Part shown: positions 16,468 to 25,172 of the stretch, one piece after another
Numbering within the stretch: position 1 is the stretch's first letter
Layout: the number at the start of each line of letters is the position of its first letter
Assembly (NCBI RefSeq): GCF_044748305.1
Contig: NZ_JBIVFT010000001.1
Location: forward strand, 531,327-595,326
Length of the DNA: 64,000 bases
Direction: 5' to 3'
Origin: Arthrobacter_E sp044748305
GTDB taxonomy: Bacteria > Actinomycetota > Actinomycetes > Actinomycetales > Micrococcaceae
The notes under the pieces: generated by a model
The model's database searches: none
What the model was told of the DNA's origin: nothing
The model's input: only the letters and a program-made list of their open reading frames with translations
Position numbers and translations under genes: made by a program

Positions 16468-17436
16468 GTGACCTTCCGCAGTAAGTCCCTCTCCGTCGCC
16501 GCGCTGGCCGGTGCGCTGATCCTCGGCGTCTCCGCCTGCGCCAGTCCGGGTGGCGCTGCCGCTGCGGGGCAGTCCAGCGGTACGGATACGGTCGACGTCG
16601 TCGCTTCCACCAGCGCCTACGGAAGCATCGTCCAGGCGATCGGCGGCGACAAAGTCAAGGTCGAATCGATCGTCTCGAAGGTCAGCCAGGACCCGCATTC
16701 CTATGAGGCGACGGCGCAGGACCGTCTGAAGGTCTCCAAGGCCAAGCTCGTGGTGGTCAACGGAGGCGGCTATGACACGTTCATGGACGGCATGGTCTCA
16801 GAAGCCAAGCTGGATCCGGCCAACGTGATCAACGCCGTGACGGTCTCCGGACTGCAGGACGCGACACCGACAGCGGCCGCAGACGATCACGGCCACAGCC
16901 ACGGTGAGTTCAACGAGCACGTCTGGTACGACTTCCCAGCCATGCAGAAGGTCGCAACCGTCGTAGAACAGCGTCTGGCGGCCTTGGCCCCCGCCTCCGC
17001 GGCGGAGTTCAAACACAACGCGGAAGCATTCACCGCTCGCCTGACCAGCCTGCAGAAGGATGCGGCAGCGGCCGCAGGCGGCAAGCACGTGCATGTGGCG
17101 ATCACCGAACCGGTGCCGTTGTACCTTCTTGAGGCTGCCGGATTGCACAACGTCACTCCGGAGGAGTTCTCCGTCGCCGTGGAGGAGGGGCATGACGTCC
17201 CGGCCTCCGTTCTGGACAGCACCCTGAAGCTGTTCTCCACCAAGAAGGCGGCTCTCCTCGCCTACAACGAGCAGACCTCGGGCCCTCAGACCGAAGCGGT
17301 GCGCAAGGCGGCGGAGGCTGCAGGAGCACCGGTGGTCTCCTTCACCGAGACCCTCCCTGACGGCAAGGACTACCTGGGCTGGATGAACGAGAACGTCCAC
17401 AACCTCCAGCAGGCCCTGAAAACGGTGCAGGGCTGA
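16468..17436 (+). CDS. znuA: Zinc ABC transporter substrate-binding lipoprotein
   Basis: A 322-residue cluster A-I metal-binding protein. The lipoprotein signal has lipobox VSAC with Cys24. Metal-site histidines are visible in DPHSYE (75-80) and in the short His-rich loop DHGHSHGEFNEH (140-151), with further ligands expected in HVAITEPVPLYLLEAAG and later. The compact His-rich loop and the Zur box argue for zinc rather than manganese. Start is GTG 16468 preceded by AGAGGTGT. First gene of the transporter operon. Confidence 0.93.
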   Translation: MTFRSKSLSVAALAGALILGVSACASPGGAAAAGQSSGTDTVDVVASTSAYGSIVQAIGGDKVKVESIVSKVSQDPHSYEATAQDRLKVSKAKLVVVNGGGYDTFMDGMVSEAKLDPANVINAVTVSGLQDATPTAAADDHGHSHGEFNEHVWYDFPAMQKVATVVEQRLAALAPASAAEFKHNAEAFTARLTSLQKDAAAAAGGKHVHVAITEPVPLYLLEAAGLHNVTPEEFSVAVEEGHDVPASVLDSTLKLFSTKKAALLAYNEQTSGPQTEAVRKAAEAAGAPVVSFTETLPDGKDYLGWMNENVHNLQQALKTVQG

Positions 17437-17507
17437 GGTGACCCGGGACTACAGTGGTAGCGGTACGCGTGGCGCGTGCCGACGATGAGCGGCCCCTCAG
17501 GGAGAGC

Positions 17508-18311
17508 ATGAACGAGCAAGTATCAGCAGCGCGGCCGGCACCTCTGATGTCCCTCAGAGGTGCCGGTCTGCGGTTCGGGCAGCGCAGACTCTGGGAAGGG
17601 CTGGACCTGGACATCCGAGCCGGGGAGTTCCTTGCCGTGCTGGGGGCCAACGGCAGCGGGAAGAGCTCCTTGCTGAAGGTCCTCCTGGGTCTCCTGCCGC
17701 TGAGTGACGGCACCCTCGAACGTGAGGTTCCGCGCGAGAAGGTCGGCTATGTGCCGCAGCAGAAGAACTTCGCTCCGGACACGGCGCTGAGGGCCCGGGA
17801 TCTTGTCGCGCTCGGCGTCGACGGGCACCGCTGGGGCATCCGGATGGACCGCAAACGCGTCAATCGACAGGTCGACGCGCTGCTGGAACACGTGGGAGCG
17901 AGCGACTATGCCCGGGTCCCTGTGGGCCAGCTCTCCGGTGGGGAGCAGCAGAGGCTCCGGGTCGCTCAGGCGCTGGCCGCCGATCCGCAGGTGCTTCTCT
18001 GCGACGAGCCGCTGCTCTCGCTCGACCCGCGGCACCAGAACGTCGTCAGTGAGCTGGTCAACAGGCAATGCCGGGACGCCGGTTCGGCGGTCGTCTTCGT
18101 CACCCACGAACTCAACCCGGTGCTGCCCTATGTGGACCGAGTGCTTTACCTGGCGCAGGGGCGGTTCAGGGTGGGCACGCCCGACGAGGTGATGAACACC
18201 GAGACCCTGTCCGAGCTCTACCAAGGGCACGTTGAAGTGGTGCGATCCAAGGACCGCCTGCTGGTCTCCGGCATCCCGGAACAGCCGCACCACGAGCAGG
18301 AGGCCGAGTAA
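17508..18311 (+). CDS. znuC: Zinc ABC transporter ATP-binding protein
   Basis: A 267-residue ABC ATPase from ATG 17508 (AGGGAG just upstream); an upstream in-frame GTG at 17454 is less likely. Walker A GANGSGKS is at 46-53, the ABC signature LSGGEQQR at 142-149, Walker B VLLCDEPLL at 162-170, and the switch histidine in FVTHELN. Powers ZnuB for zinc import with ZnuA. The stop is immediately followed by the znuB start. Confidence 0.92.
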   Translation: MNEQVSAARPAPLMSLRGAGLRFGQRRLWEGLDLDIRAGEFLAVLGANGSGKSSLLKVLLGLLPLSDGTLEREVPREKVGYVPQQKNFAPDTALRARDLVALGVDGHRWGIRMDRKRVNRQVDALLEHVGASDYARVPVGQLSGGEQQRLRVAQALAADPQVLLCDEPLLSLDPRHQNVVSELVNRQCRDAGSAVVFVTHELNPVLPYVDRVLYLAQGRFRVGTPDEVMNTETLSELYQGHVEVVRSKDRLLVSGIPEQPHHEQEAE

Positions 18312-19199
18312 GTGGACCTGAATTCCATGCTGGGTGCCATCTTCAATTTCGAGAACTACGGCGAGCTGCTGGCACTCCTGCAGAACTCCATCTGGGCCGG
18401 AGCCGTCCTGGGCGTGCTCGGTGGGCTGGTGGGCGTCTTCGTCGTCAAGCGGGATCTCTCCTTCGCGGTGCACGGCATCTCCGAACTGTCGTTCGCGGGG
18501 GCGTCGTTCGCCCTTCTCATCGGGGCCGATGTGATCCTCGGCTCACTGCTCGGCTCTGTCGCGGCAGCCCTGTTGCTGGGCGTCATGGGCTTGCGCGCCC
18601 GGGAGAAGAACTCCCTGATCGGCGTGCTCATGCCGTTCGGCCTAGGCCTCGGAATCCTCTTCCTCTCGCTCTATCAGGGCCGTGCCGCCAACAAGTTCTC
18701 GCTGCTCACCGGACAGATCGTTTCGGTGGACACCGTGCAGTTGCAGATCCTCGCCATCACCGCGGCGCTGGTCATGGTGGCCCTGGCGGTCCTCTGGCGT
18801 CCGCTCAACTTCGCCAGCGATGACCCCGATGTGGCGCAGGCCAGAGGAGTGCCCGTGCGGGGCCTCGCGCTCGCGTTCATGCTCATCCTGGGCGTCTCCG
18901 TGGCGCTCTCGATCCAGGTGGTGGGCGCGCTGCTGGTCCTCGCGCTTCTCATCACGCCCGCCGCGGCGGCCTTCAAGGTCACCGGGTCGCCGGGACTGGT
19001 GGTCCTGTTGAGCGTGCTCTTCGCGGTGACCGCCACGGTCGGCGGCATTCTGCTGGCCCTGGGCGGCAGCATTCCCATCAGCCCCTATGTCACCACGATC
19101 TCGTTCCTGATCTATCTGATCTGCTGGGGGATCGGTTCGTGGCGCAAGCGGCTGGGCCGCAACGGCCGTCGGCTGCACGTGGAAGCCGTCCATGGCTGA
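18312..19199 (+). CDS. znuB: Zinc ABC transporter permease
   Basis: A 295-residue cluster-type permease with about eight hydrophobic helices. It carries the family segments VFVVKRDLSFAVHGISELSFAG near the N-terminus and ALLVLALLITPAAAA near the C-terminus. GTG 18312 directly abuts the znuC stop. The C-terminus is basic and overlaps the MFS gene start by 8 nt. Confidence 0.92.
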   Translation: MDLNSMLGAIFNFENYGELLALLQNSIWAGAVLGVLGGLVGVFVVKRDLSFAVHGISELSFAGASFALLIGADVILGSLLGSVAAALLLGVMGLRAREKNSLIGVLMPFGLGLGILFLSLYQGRAANKFSLLTGQIVSVDTVQLQILAITAALVMVALAVLWRPLNFASDDPDVAQARGVPVRGLALAFMLILGVSVALSIQVVGALLVLALLITPAAAAFKVTGSPGLVVLLSVLFAVTATVGGILLALGGSIPISPYVTTISFLIYLICWGIGSWRKRLGRNGRRLHVEAVHG

Positions 19200-20505
19200 G
19201 CCGGCCACGGCGTCCGGAGCGGCTCCGCTGCACACGGACGACGTCGAGCGCGCTCGCCTGCAGCGACGCACACTCGCCGTCGTGGCCACGAGCCAGGTGC
19301 TGGGCGGTGCGGGACTGGCGGCAGGTATCACCGTGGGCGCGCTGCTCGCCCAGCAGATGCTCGGCACCGACGGCGTGAGCGGCCTTCCGACCGCGCTGTT
19401 CACCTTGGGCTCGGCGCTCGCGGCATATCTGGTGGGCCGGACGACGCAACGCTTCGGACGGCGCCCGGGGCTCGCTTTCGGGTTCGGGGCGGGAGCACTC
19501 GGAGCCTTCGGGGTGGTCCTTGCGGCCGTGCTCTGGAACCCTGTGCTGCTCTTCGTCTCGTTGTTCATCTATGGCGGCGGCTCGGCCACCAATCTGCAGG
19601 CCCGCTACGCGGGCACGGATCTTGCCACCCCGGAGCGGCGTGGCAAGGCCGTCAGCATCGCCATGGTCTCGACGACCCTCGGTGCCGTGGCCGGGCCCAA
19701 TCTCGTGGAACCCCTCGGATCCTTGGCGATGACGCTGGGCCTGCCGATGCTGGCCGGCCCGTTCCTGCTCGCCGGGGTGGCCTATCTATGCGCCGGCGCA
19801 GTGCTCTGGATCTTCCTGAGGCCCGATCCCTATCATGTGGCGCGTGCGCTCGACCGGGTGCGCCTCGGGGACGACCCGGCGGACGGTCCCGCCCGCGCCG
19901 CCGGATCCGTGGTGGCAGGGCAAACGGCGCGACCGGCGCGCGGCGCCTATCTGGCCGCCCTCATCCTGGTGCTGACGCAGATCACCATGACCGCGATCAT
20001 GACCATGACTCCCGTCCACATGAGGGCCCATCATCACGGACTCGGCGAAGTGGGCCTGGTGATCGGTGTTCACATCGGGGCCATGTACCTGCCGTCGCTC
20101 GTGACCGGCTGGCTCGTGGACCGTCTGGGGCGGATGGTGATGGCCTGGGCCGCGGGAGCGACGCTCGTGGCGTCGGCGGTGGTGGCTGCGATGGCGCCCA
20201 GCGACTCCCTTTCCATGCTCCTGCTGGCGCTCGCGCTCCTGGGCCTCGGCTGGAACTTCGGGCTCATCACGTCCACTGCACTCCTGGTCGACTCGACGGT
20301 CCCGGAGAACCGTGCCCGTTTCCAGGGAAGTGTCGACGTCCTGGTCGCGCTCTCGGGCGCCGGCAGCGGGGCGATGTCCGGAGTGGTCATGGCAGCCGGT
20401 GACTACTCGGCAGTGACATTGGGCGCAGGCGTCCTGGCCCTGCTGTTCATCCCCGCGCTGTGGTGGTTCCAAGCGCGAGGGAGCATTCGGCGCACAGGCC
20501 CGTGA
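19192..20505 (+). CDS. MFS transporter in the zinc operon
   Basis: A 437-residue major facilitator protein with twelve predicted helices in two halves and a cytoplasmic loop around 215-245. The loop between helices 2 and 3 reads LVGRTTQRFGRRPGLAFG, the MFS signature, with a second copy near GWLVDRLGRMVMAW. Overlap with znuB (8 nt) suggests co-transcription and Zur control. A link to metal or metallophore movement is inferred from context only. Its 3' end overlaps the convergent zur gene by 59 bp. Confidence 0.85.
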   Translation: MAEPATASGAAPLHTDDVERARLQRRTLAVVATSQVLGGAGLAAGITVGALLAQQMLGTDGVSGLPTALFTLGSALAAYLVGRTTQRFGRRPGLAFGFGAGALGAFGVVLAAVLWNPVLLFVSLFIYGGGSATNLQARYAGTDLATPERRGKAVSIAMVSTTLGAVAGPNLVEPLGSLAMTLGLPMLAGPFLLAGVAYLCAGAVLWIFLRPDPYHVARALDRVRLGDDPADGPARAAGSVVAGQTARPARGAYLAALILVLTQITMTAIMTMTPVHMRAHHHGLGEVGLVIGVHIGAMYLPSLVTGWLVDRLGRMVMAWAAGATLVASAVVAAMAPSDSLSMLLLALALLGLGWNFGLITSTALLVDSTVPENRARFQGSVDVLVALSGAGSGAMSGVVMAAGDYSAVTLGAGVLALLFIPALWWFQARGSIRRTGP

Positions 20506-20884
20506 TCTCCACCGTGTGAGACACCGCCGTGAAACCGTGCTCGGCGGCGACCTTCGCGGCCCAGGCCTCCACGGCAGGCGCCTCGATCTCCACCGCCTTG
20601 CCGCAGCTGCTGCACAGCAGATGGTGATGGTGGCTGTCGGCTTCGCAACGGCGGTAGACCGCCTCGCCGTCGTTGGTCCTCAGGACGTCGACAGCACCTT
20701 CGTCGGCCATCGACTGCAGGATGCGGTACGTGGTGGCCAAAGAGACGGACACCCCGGCGTCCTGCAACGAACGGTGCAGGTCCTGGGTGCTGACGAAGTC
20801 CTCCAGACGGTCCAGCGCAGCATCCACTGCGATGCGTTGTTTCGTCACCCGCGTCTGCACGCGGGGCTCCGAACTGTGCTCCAC
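20447..20884 (-). CDS. zur: Fur-family zinc uptake regulator Zur
   Basis: A 145-residue Fur-family repressor. The winged helix reads TKQRIAVDAALDRLEDFVSTQDLHRSL then SLATTYRILQSMADEGAVD. Metal sites include H85-H88 with C91 and C94 (HHHHLLCSSC) and the second structural Cys pair C131/C134 (CAEC). Location beside znuACB and the Zur box favours Zur over Fur. Start is GTG 20884 with GAGGAGA upstream. Convergent and overlapping with the MFS gene. Confidence 0.88.
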   Translation of the reverse strand: MEHSSEPRVQTRVTKQRIAVDAALDRLEDFVSTQDLHRSLQDAGVSVSLATTYRILQSMADEGAVDVLRTNDGEAVYRRCEADSHHHHLLCSSCGKAVEIEAPAVEAWAAKVAAEHGFTAVSHTVEITGLCAECSLALGTTTARG

Positions 20885-21039
20885 CTCTGCTCATCTCCTC
20901 ATCCGCCGGAATTCTCAGCCTCCAGTTTAACAAGCAGTGTCGCCCCAATAGTCCCGGCTTCAGTTCCGGGCCGGGGAGAGAACGGCAACAATAGCGCTTC
21001 TACAGCAGCTGCGGGGCAGGACCGTTAGGCTTCACAGGC

Positions 21040-21873
21040 ATGGCATCCAAGAAGACAGTGACATTGGCGGACGGGAACATCGTGCCTGCCCTGGGCCAGG
21101 GCAGCTGGTTCCTGGGAGACGACCCCTGGGCCAGGGACCGCGAGATCGCGACCCTCCGCGAGGGGATCGAACTGGGAATGTTCCTCGTGGATACGGCGGA
21201 GATGTACGGGGACGGGCGGAGCGAGAGTCTGGTCGGTGAGGCCATCGCGCCGGTCCGGGACAGTGTGTACCTGGTGGACAAGGTGCTCCCCTGGAACGCA
21301 TCGCGCCGCGGCACGGTGCAGGCGTGTGAGCGCTCCCTGGAAGTGCTCGGCACGGAGTGGATCGATCTCTATCTCTTGCACTGGCCCGGCCCCCATCCGC
21401 TGGAGGAGACGGTGGACGCCTTCGAAGAACTGGTGGCCCGCGGGCTGATCGGGGCGTGGGGCGTCAGCAACTTCGACGCCGACGCACTGGACCTCTTCCC
21501 AAGTGCGCCCCTGGTCAATCAGGTGCTCTACAACCCGTCCCGTCGTGGTCCGGAGTTCGATCTGTTCCCGACGCAGGAGCGCAACGTCCCGCCGATCACC
21601 ACGATGGCGTACTCGCCCATCGAACAAGGCCGCTTGCTTCAGGACCCGACCATCCAGCGTCTCGCCGAGGCGCGCGAGGTCAGTGTCGTCCAGCTGCTGC
21701 TGGCCTGGGCGATCCGGTCAGGAACGGTCGTCGCCATCCCCAAGGCTTCCAGCCTGGAACACGTCCGGGAGAACGCCGCAGCGGTCCGCTTGCGGCTCAG
21801 CGAGTCGGAACTGGACCAGATCGATCTGGCCTTCCCCGCACCGGCACGGAAGGTGCCCTTGGAGATCCTGTGA
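21040..21873 (+). CDS. Aldo/keto reductase
   Basis: A 277-residue NADPH-dependent aldo/keto reductase with a complete catalytic tetrad: D51 and Y56 in DTAEMYGDG, K81 in LVDKV and H114 in LLHWPGP. The C-terminal IPKASSLEHVRENAAA is the cofactor phosphate site. Physiological substrate not predictable. Confidence 0.9.
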   Translation: MASKKTVTLADGNIVPALGQGSWFLGDDPWARDREIATLREGIELGMFLVDTAEMYGDGRSESLVGEAIAPVRDSVYLVDKVLPWNASRRGTVQACERSLEVLGTEWIDLYLLHWPGPHPLEETVDAFEELVARGLIGAWGVSNFDADALDLFPSAPLVNQVLYNPSRRGPEFDLFPTQERNVPPITTMAYSPIEQGRLLQDPTIQRLAEAREVSVVQLLLAWAIRSGTVVAIPKASSLEHVRENAAAVRLRLSESELDQIDLAFPAPARKVPLEIL

Positions 21874-21903
21874 CGGTCGTGGTGGCGGGCGTACGCTGAA
21901 GGC

Positions 21904-22590
21904 ATGCAGCTGACCAAGTACACCCATTCCTGTGTCCGTTTCGACAAGGAGACGGTGGAGGGCCGCCGCACCTTGGTGATCGACCCGGGCACGTTCTCAG
22001 AGACGGAACGGGCCCTGGACGGCGCCCACGCGGTGCTGGTCACCCACGAACACGCGGACCATCTCGACGTCGGTGCCGTGGTCGCAGCCCTGCTCCAATC
22101 CCCGGACCTTGAGATCTACGCTCCGGCGGGCATCGCGGCCACGCTTCGCGCGGAAGCCGCGGCAGCGGGGGCGCAGCACACCGAGACGAGAGTGCACGAC
22201 GCCGGGGAAGGGCTCGACGTCGTCGTCGCCGGTTTCTCGGTCAAGGGCTTCGGCAGCCAGCACGCCCTGATCCATTCGATGGTCCCGGTGGTGGCCAATA
22301 CCGGGTACCTGGTGGACGGCACCGTGTTCCATCCGGGAGACAGCTTCACCGTGCCGTACGGCCTGGAGGTGGACACCCTCCTGGTTCCCATCCATGCGCC
22401 ATGGTCGAAGGTCCAGGAGGTCGTGGATTTCGTCATCAGCGTGAGGGCCCGGCAGGCCTTCAACATCCACGAAGGCCTGCTGAACCCTCTGGGCCTCGGT
22501 CTCGTGGAGGGGCACGTTCAGCGCCTCGGCGGGCTGTACGGCACCGAATACCGGCACCTTGGCTCCGGGGAGACGGTCCAGCTCGGCTGA
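21904..22590 (+). CDS. MBL-fold metallo-hydrolase
   Basis: A 228-residue metallo-beta-lactamase-fold protein of the UlaG-like/YcjY-type short group. It begins MQLTKYTHSCVRFD, has the metal-binding THEHADHLD motif near residues 41-49, and later FHPGDSF, HAPW and NIHEGLLN. Only 30 nt separate it from the aldo/keto reductase, so the two may be co-transcribed. Substrate unknown. Confidence 0.87.
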   Translation: MQLTKYTHSCVRFDKETVEGRRTLVIDPGTFSETERALDGAHAVLVTHEHADHLDVGAVVAALLQSPDLEIYAPAGIAATLRAEAAAAGAQHTETRVHDAGEGLDVVVAGFSVKGFGSQHALIHSMVPVVANTGYLVDGTVFHPGDSFTVPYGLEVDTLLVPIHAPWSKVQEVVDFVISVRARQAFNIHEGLLNPLGLGLVEGHVQRLGGLYGTEYRHLGSGETVQLG

Positions 22591-22688
22591 GACCGCCCTT
22601 CCCGTTGAGTGCTCACCAGTGGCGAGTCCGAGGCCGAAGATCCCGCCATGACTGAGCACACAAGTGGGCAGTCGGGGCGTCCGGCGCC

Positions 22689-23789
22689 TCAGCCGTCCCA
22701 GCGGCCGGTGTCGAGGAACCGTTCGATGCGCTGTTCGTAGGGGGCGGGGTCCAGCCCCTTCTCCCGCAACCAGTCGTCATTCTGGTGGCTGCAGGCATAA
22801 CGTTCGCCGGGATCGCACATCAGTGTCACGACCGCGCCCTTCTCGCCGCGTGCCACCATGCCGGCGATCAACTGCCAGACACCCCAGAGGTTCGTCCCCG
22901 TGGAAGGCCCGGCGTCGAGCTGGGCATAGCGCTTGAGGTGACGCATGGCGGCGATCGAGGCGGCATCGGGTACCTGCACCATGGCGTCGATGACCGCCGG
23001 GACGAAGCTCGGCTCCACCCGGGGACGCCCGATTCCTTCGATCCGGGACGGCAACCCCGTGGTCAACCGGGGGTCACCTGCCTGCCAGGACGGGAAGAAC
23101 GCCGAGTTCTCGGGGTCCACCACCAGCAACCGCGTGGAGTGGCGGTGGTAGCGGAGGTAGCGTCCGATGGTGGCGCTCGTGCCACCGGTGCCCGCGCCGA
23201 CCACGATCCATTCGGGGACGGGATCCTTCTCCAGGGCCAGCTGGTCGAAGATGGACTCGGCGATGTTGTTGTTGCCCCGCCAATCGGTGGCGCGTTCGGC
23301 ATAGGTGAACTGATCCATGTAGTGGCCGCCCGTGGTGCGTGCGACCTCCTCGGCGGTGGAGTAGACCTCGCCCGCGTGGTCGACCAGGAGGCAGGATCCT
23401 CCGAAGTCCTCGATCAGGCGGATCTTCTCCTCGCTGGTGCTGCGAGCCATGACGGCGATGAACGGCAGACCGAGGAGCCTGGCGAAGTAGGCCTCGGAGA
23501 CGGCGGTGCTGCCGCTGCTGGCCTCCACGATGGTGGTGCCGGGTTTGATCCAGCCGTTGACCAGACCGAACAGGAAGAGGGACCGGGCCAGGCGGTGTTT
23601 CAGGCTGCCGGACCGGTGGGTCGACTCGTCCTTGATGAACAGCTCGATGCCCCACTGTTCAGGCAATGGGACGCTGTACAGGTGAGTGTCGGCGGAGCGG
23701 TTGGCCTCGGCCGTGATCTTGCGGATGGCTTCATCGGCCCACGCCCGCTCGGTGCTTCGGACGATCTGGGGGAAATCTGCTGCGCTCAC
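22689..23789 (-). CDS. PLP-dependent cysteine synthase-family protein (Cds1-like cysteine desulfhydrase)
   Basis: A 366-residue fold-type II PLP enzyme. The Schiff-base lysine is in STHRSGSLKHRLAR, the substrate loop reads VEASSGSTAVSEAY, and the phosphate loop GAGTGGTSATIG. Overall size and C-terminus (CDPGERYACSHQNDDW) match the mycobacterial Cds1 type (Rv3684), reported as an L-cysteine desulfhydrase releasing H2S, rather than CysK or CysM. Start is GTG 23789. The reaction is inferred from family resemblance. Confidence 0.85.
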   Translation of the reverse strand: MSAADFPQIVRSTERAWADEAIRKITAEANRSADTHLYSVPLPEQWGIELFIKDESTHRSGSLKHRLARSLFLFGLVNGWIKPGTTIVEASSGSTAVSEAYFARLLGLPFIAVMARSTSEEKIRLIEDFGGSCLLVDHAGEVYSTAEEVARTTGGHYMDQFTYAERATDWRGNNNIAESIFDQLALEKDPVPEWIVVGAGTGGTSATIGRYLRYHRHSTRLLVVDPENSAFFPSWQAGDPRLTTGLPSRIEGIGRPRVEPSFVPAVIDAMVQVPDAASIAAMRHLKRYAQLDAGPSTGTNLWGVWQLIAGMVARGEKGAVVTLMCDPGERYACSHQNDDWLREKGLDPAPYEQRIERFLDTGRWDG

Positions 23790-23816
23790 GGAACCAAGCC
23801 TAGTGCGGAGGCGATC

Positions 23817-24182
23817 TCAGTCCAGTTCACGCAGCGGCGAGGTGCGGTCCCCGCCGGCATCGCCCGTGTTGACGGTTCCCTGCGGTTCGAAAAGGATCGC
23901 ATGCACCTCACCGTTGGCTTCGGGACAGTGCTCCACGCCGCGAGGCACGACGAAGACGTCATCCGGACCGAGGACGACGTCGCGGTCCCGCAAGTGGATC
24001 GTCAGCTCACCGCTGAGCACCATGAACAGTTCGTCGGTGTCGGGATGCGTGTGCCAGACGAACTCTCCCTGCAGCTTGACCACCTTCATGTCGTAATCAT
24101 TGATGCTGACCAGCCGATGCGGCTGCCAAGGATCCTTGATGCCGGAGAGGGCCTGGCGGACATTTCGCACATCATCGCTCAT
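23817..24182 (-). CDS. Cupin domain protein
   Basis: A 121-residue single-domain cupin. Motif 1 reads GEFVWHTHPDTDELFMVLSGE with two metal His and a Glu; motif 2 reads DDVFVVPRGVEHCPEA. It starts 28 nt upstream of the Cds1-like gene on the same strand, so they may be co-transcribed. Could be a small metal dioxygenase or binding protein; no substrate evident. Confidence 0.85.
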   Translation of the reverse strand: MSDDVRNVRQALSGIKDPWQPHRLVSINDYDMKVVKLQGEFVWHTHPDTDELFMVLSGELTIHLRDRDVVLGPDDVFVVPRGVEHCPEANGEVHAILFEPQGTVNTGDAGGDRTSPLRELD

Positions 24183-24290
24183 ACCGGAATCCTAAGAGAT
24201 TCTGCGCGGCTGCGTGCTGTGGAATCCGGTGCTTCGTGCGGCTGCGGAAGGTGTCCTCCCACGGTCCGGACTCGGGCATAGAGTGGCTCT

Positions 24291-25130
24291 ATGGACCAAG
24301 AACTCCCTGTGACCATCACTCCTGCCGATGTCCATGACCTGGACCCGGACAAGCTCGTCATTCTGGATGTCCGGTGGAAGCTGGGCGACCCCAAAGGCCG
24401 TGACAACTACCTCATGGGTCATCTTCCCGCGGCGGTGTTCGTCGACATGGAAGCGGATCTCGCGGCACCGGCGAGCCCCGAGGACGGACGTCATCCGCTG
24501 CCGTCCCTGGAAGACTTCCAGGCGACCGCACGCCGCTGGGGGATCAACGACGGCGACACCGTGGTGGTCTACGACAATTCGGGTTCGATGGCGGCGGCCC
24601 GGGCCTGGTGGCTGCTCCGAGCTCACGGGCACGGGGACACCCGCATCCTGGACGGCGGCCTGATGGCCTGGGTCCTGGAGGATTTCCCCATCGAGAAGGA
24701 CGACGTGACTTTGCCTGCCGGGAACGTCACGCTCCAGCCGATCGATCCGGGATCCGTGATCGGAACCGAGCAGGCGGCCTCCTGGTCCGGCCGGGGCGTC
24801 CTGCTGGATGCCCGTGCCACTGAACGTTTCCGCGGCGAAGTCGAACCGATCGATCCGCGGGCCGGGCACATCCCGGGTGCGGTCAGCGCTCCGACCACCG
24901 GGAACCTGGACGAGGACGGCGCGTTCCTGACTCCCGAAGCACTGCGCGAACGCTTTGCCGCGCTCGGCGTCGAGCCTGGCCGTCCCGTCGCCGTCTACTG
25001 CGGCTCCGGGGTGACGGCTGCTCACGAGGTGGCCGCCCTGAAACTCGCAGGTATCGAGGCCGCGCTTTACCCGGGTTCCTTCTCACAGTGGTCCAACGAC
25101 TCCTCCCGTGAGGTGGCGACGGGGGACTGA
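24291..25130 (+). CDS. Two-domain sulfurtransferase (rhodanese)
   Basis: A 279-residue tandem rhodanese protein. Domain 1 carries VILDVRWKLGDP, GHLPAAVFVDME and a non-catalytic YDNSGSMAAAR loop. Domain 2 carries VLLDARATERFRGE, RAGHIPGAVSAP and the active-site loop YCGSGVTAAHE, whose Cys accepts sulfane sulfur. Thiosulfate or 3-mercaptopyruvate could be the donor; the CGSGVTA loop favours the mercaptopyruvate/SseA type. Confidence 0.88.
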   Translation: MDQELPVTITPADVHDLDPDKLVILDVRWKLGDPKGRDNYLMGHLPAAVFVDMEADLAAPASPEDGRHPLPSLEDFQATARRWGINDGDTVVVYDNSGSMAAARAWWLLRAHGHGDTRILDGGLMAWVLEDFPIEKDDVTLPAGNVTLQPIDPGSVIGTEQAASWSGRGVLLDARATERFRGEVEPIDPRAGHIPGAVSAPTTGNLDEDGAFLTPEALRERFAALGVEPGRPVAVYCGSGVTAAHEVAALKLAGIEAALYPGSFSQWSNDSSREVATGD

Positions 25131-25172
25131 GCTCCTGGCCAGCGGAGCGGCGCTGACGGTAGCGTCAGACAC

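Noticed and set aside
20909..20930. A GGAAT followed by GTT upstream of zur, considered as another SigH promoter
   Set aside because: The spacer is only about 12 nt and the orientation is away from zur.
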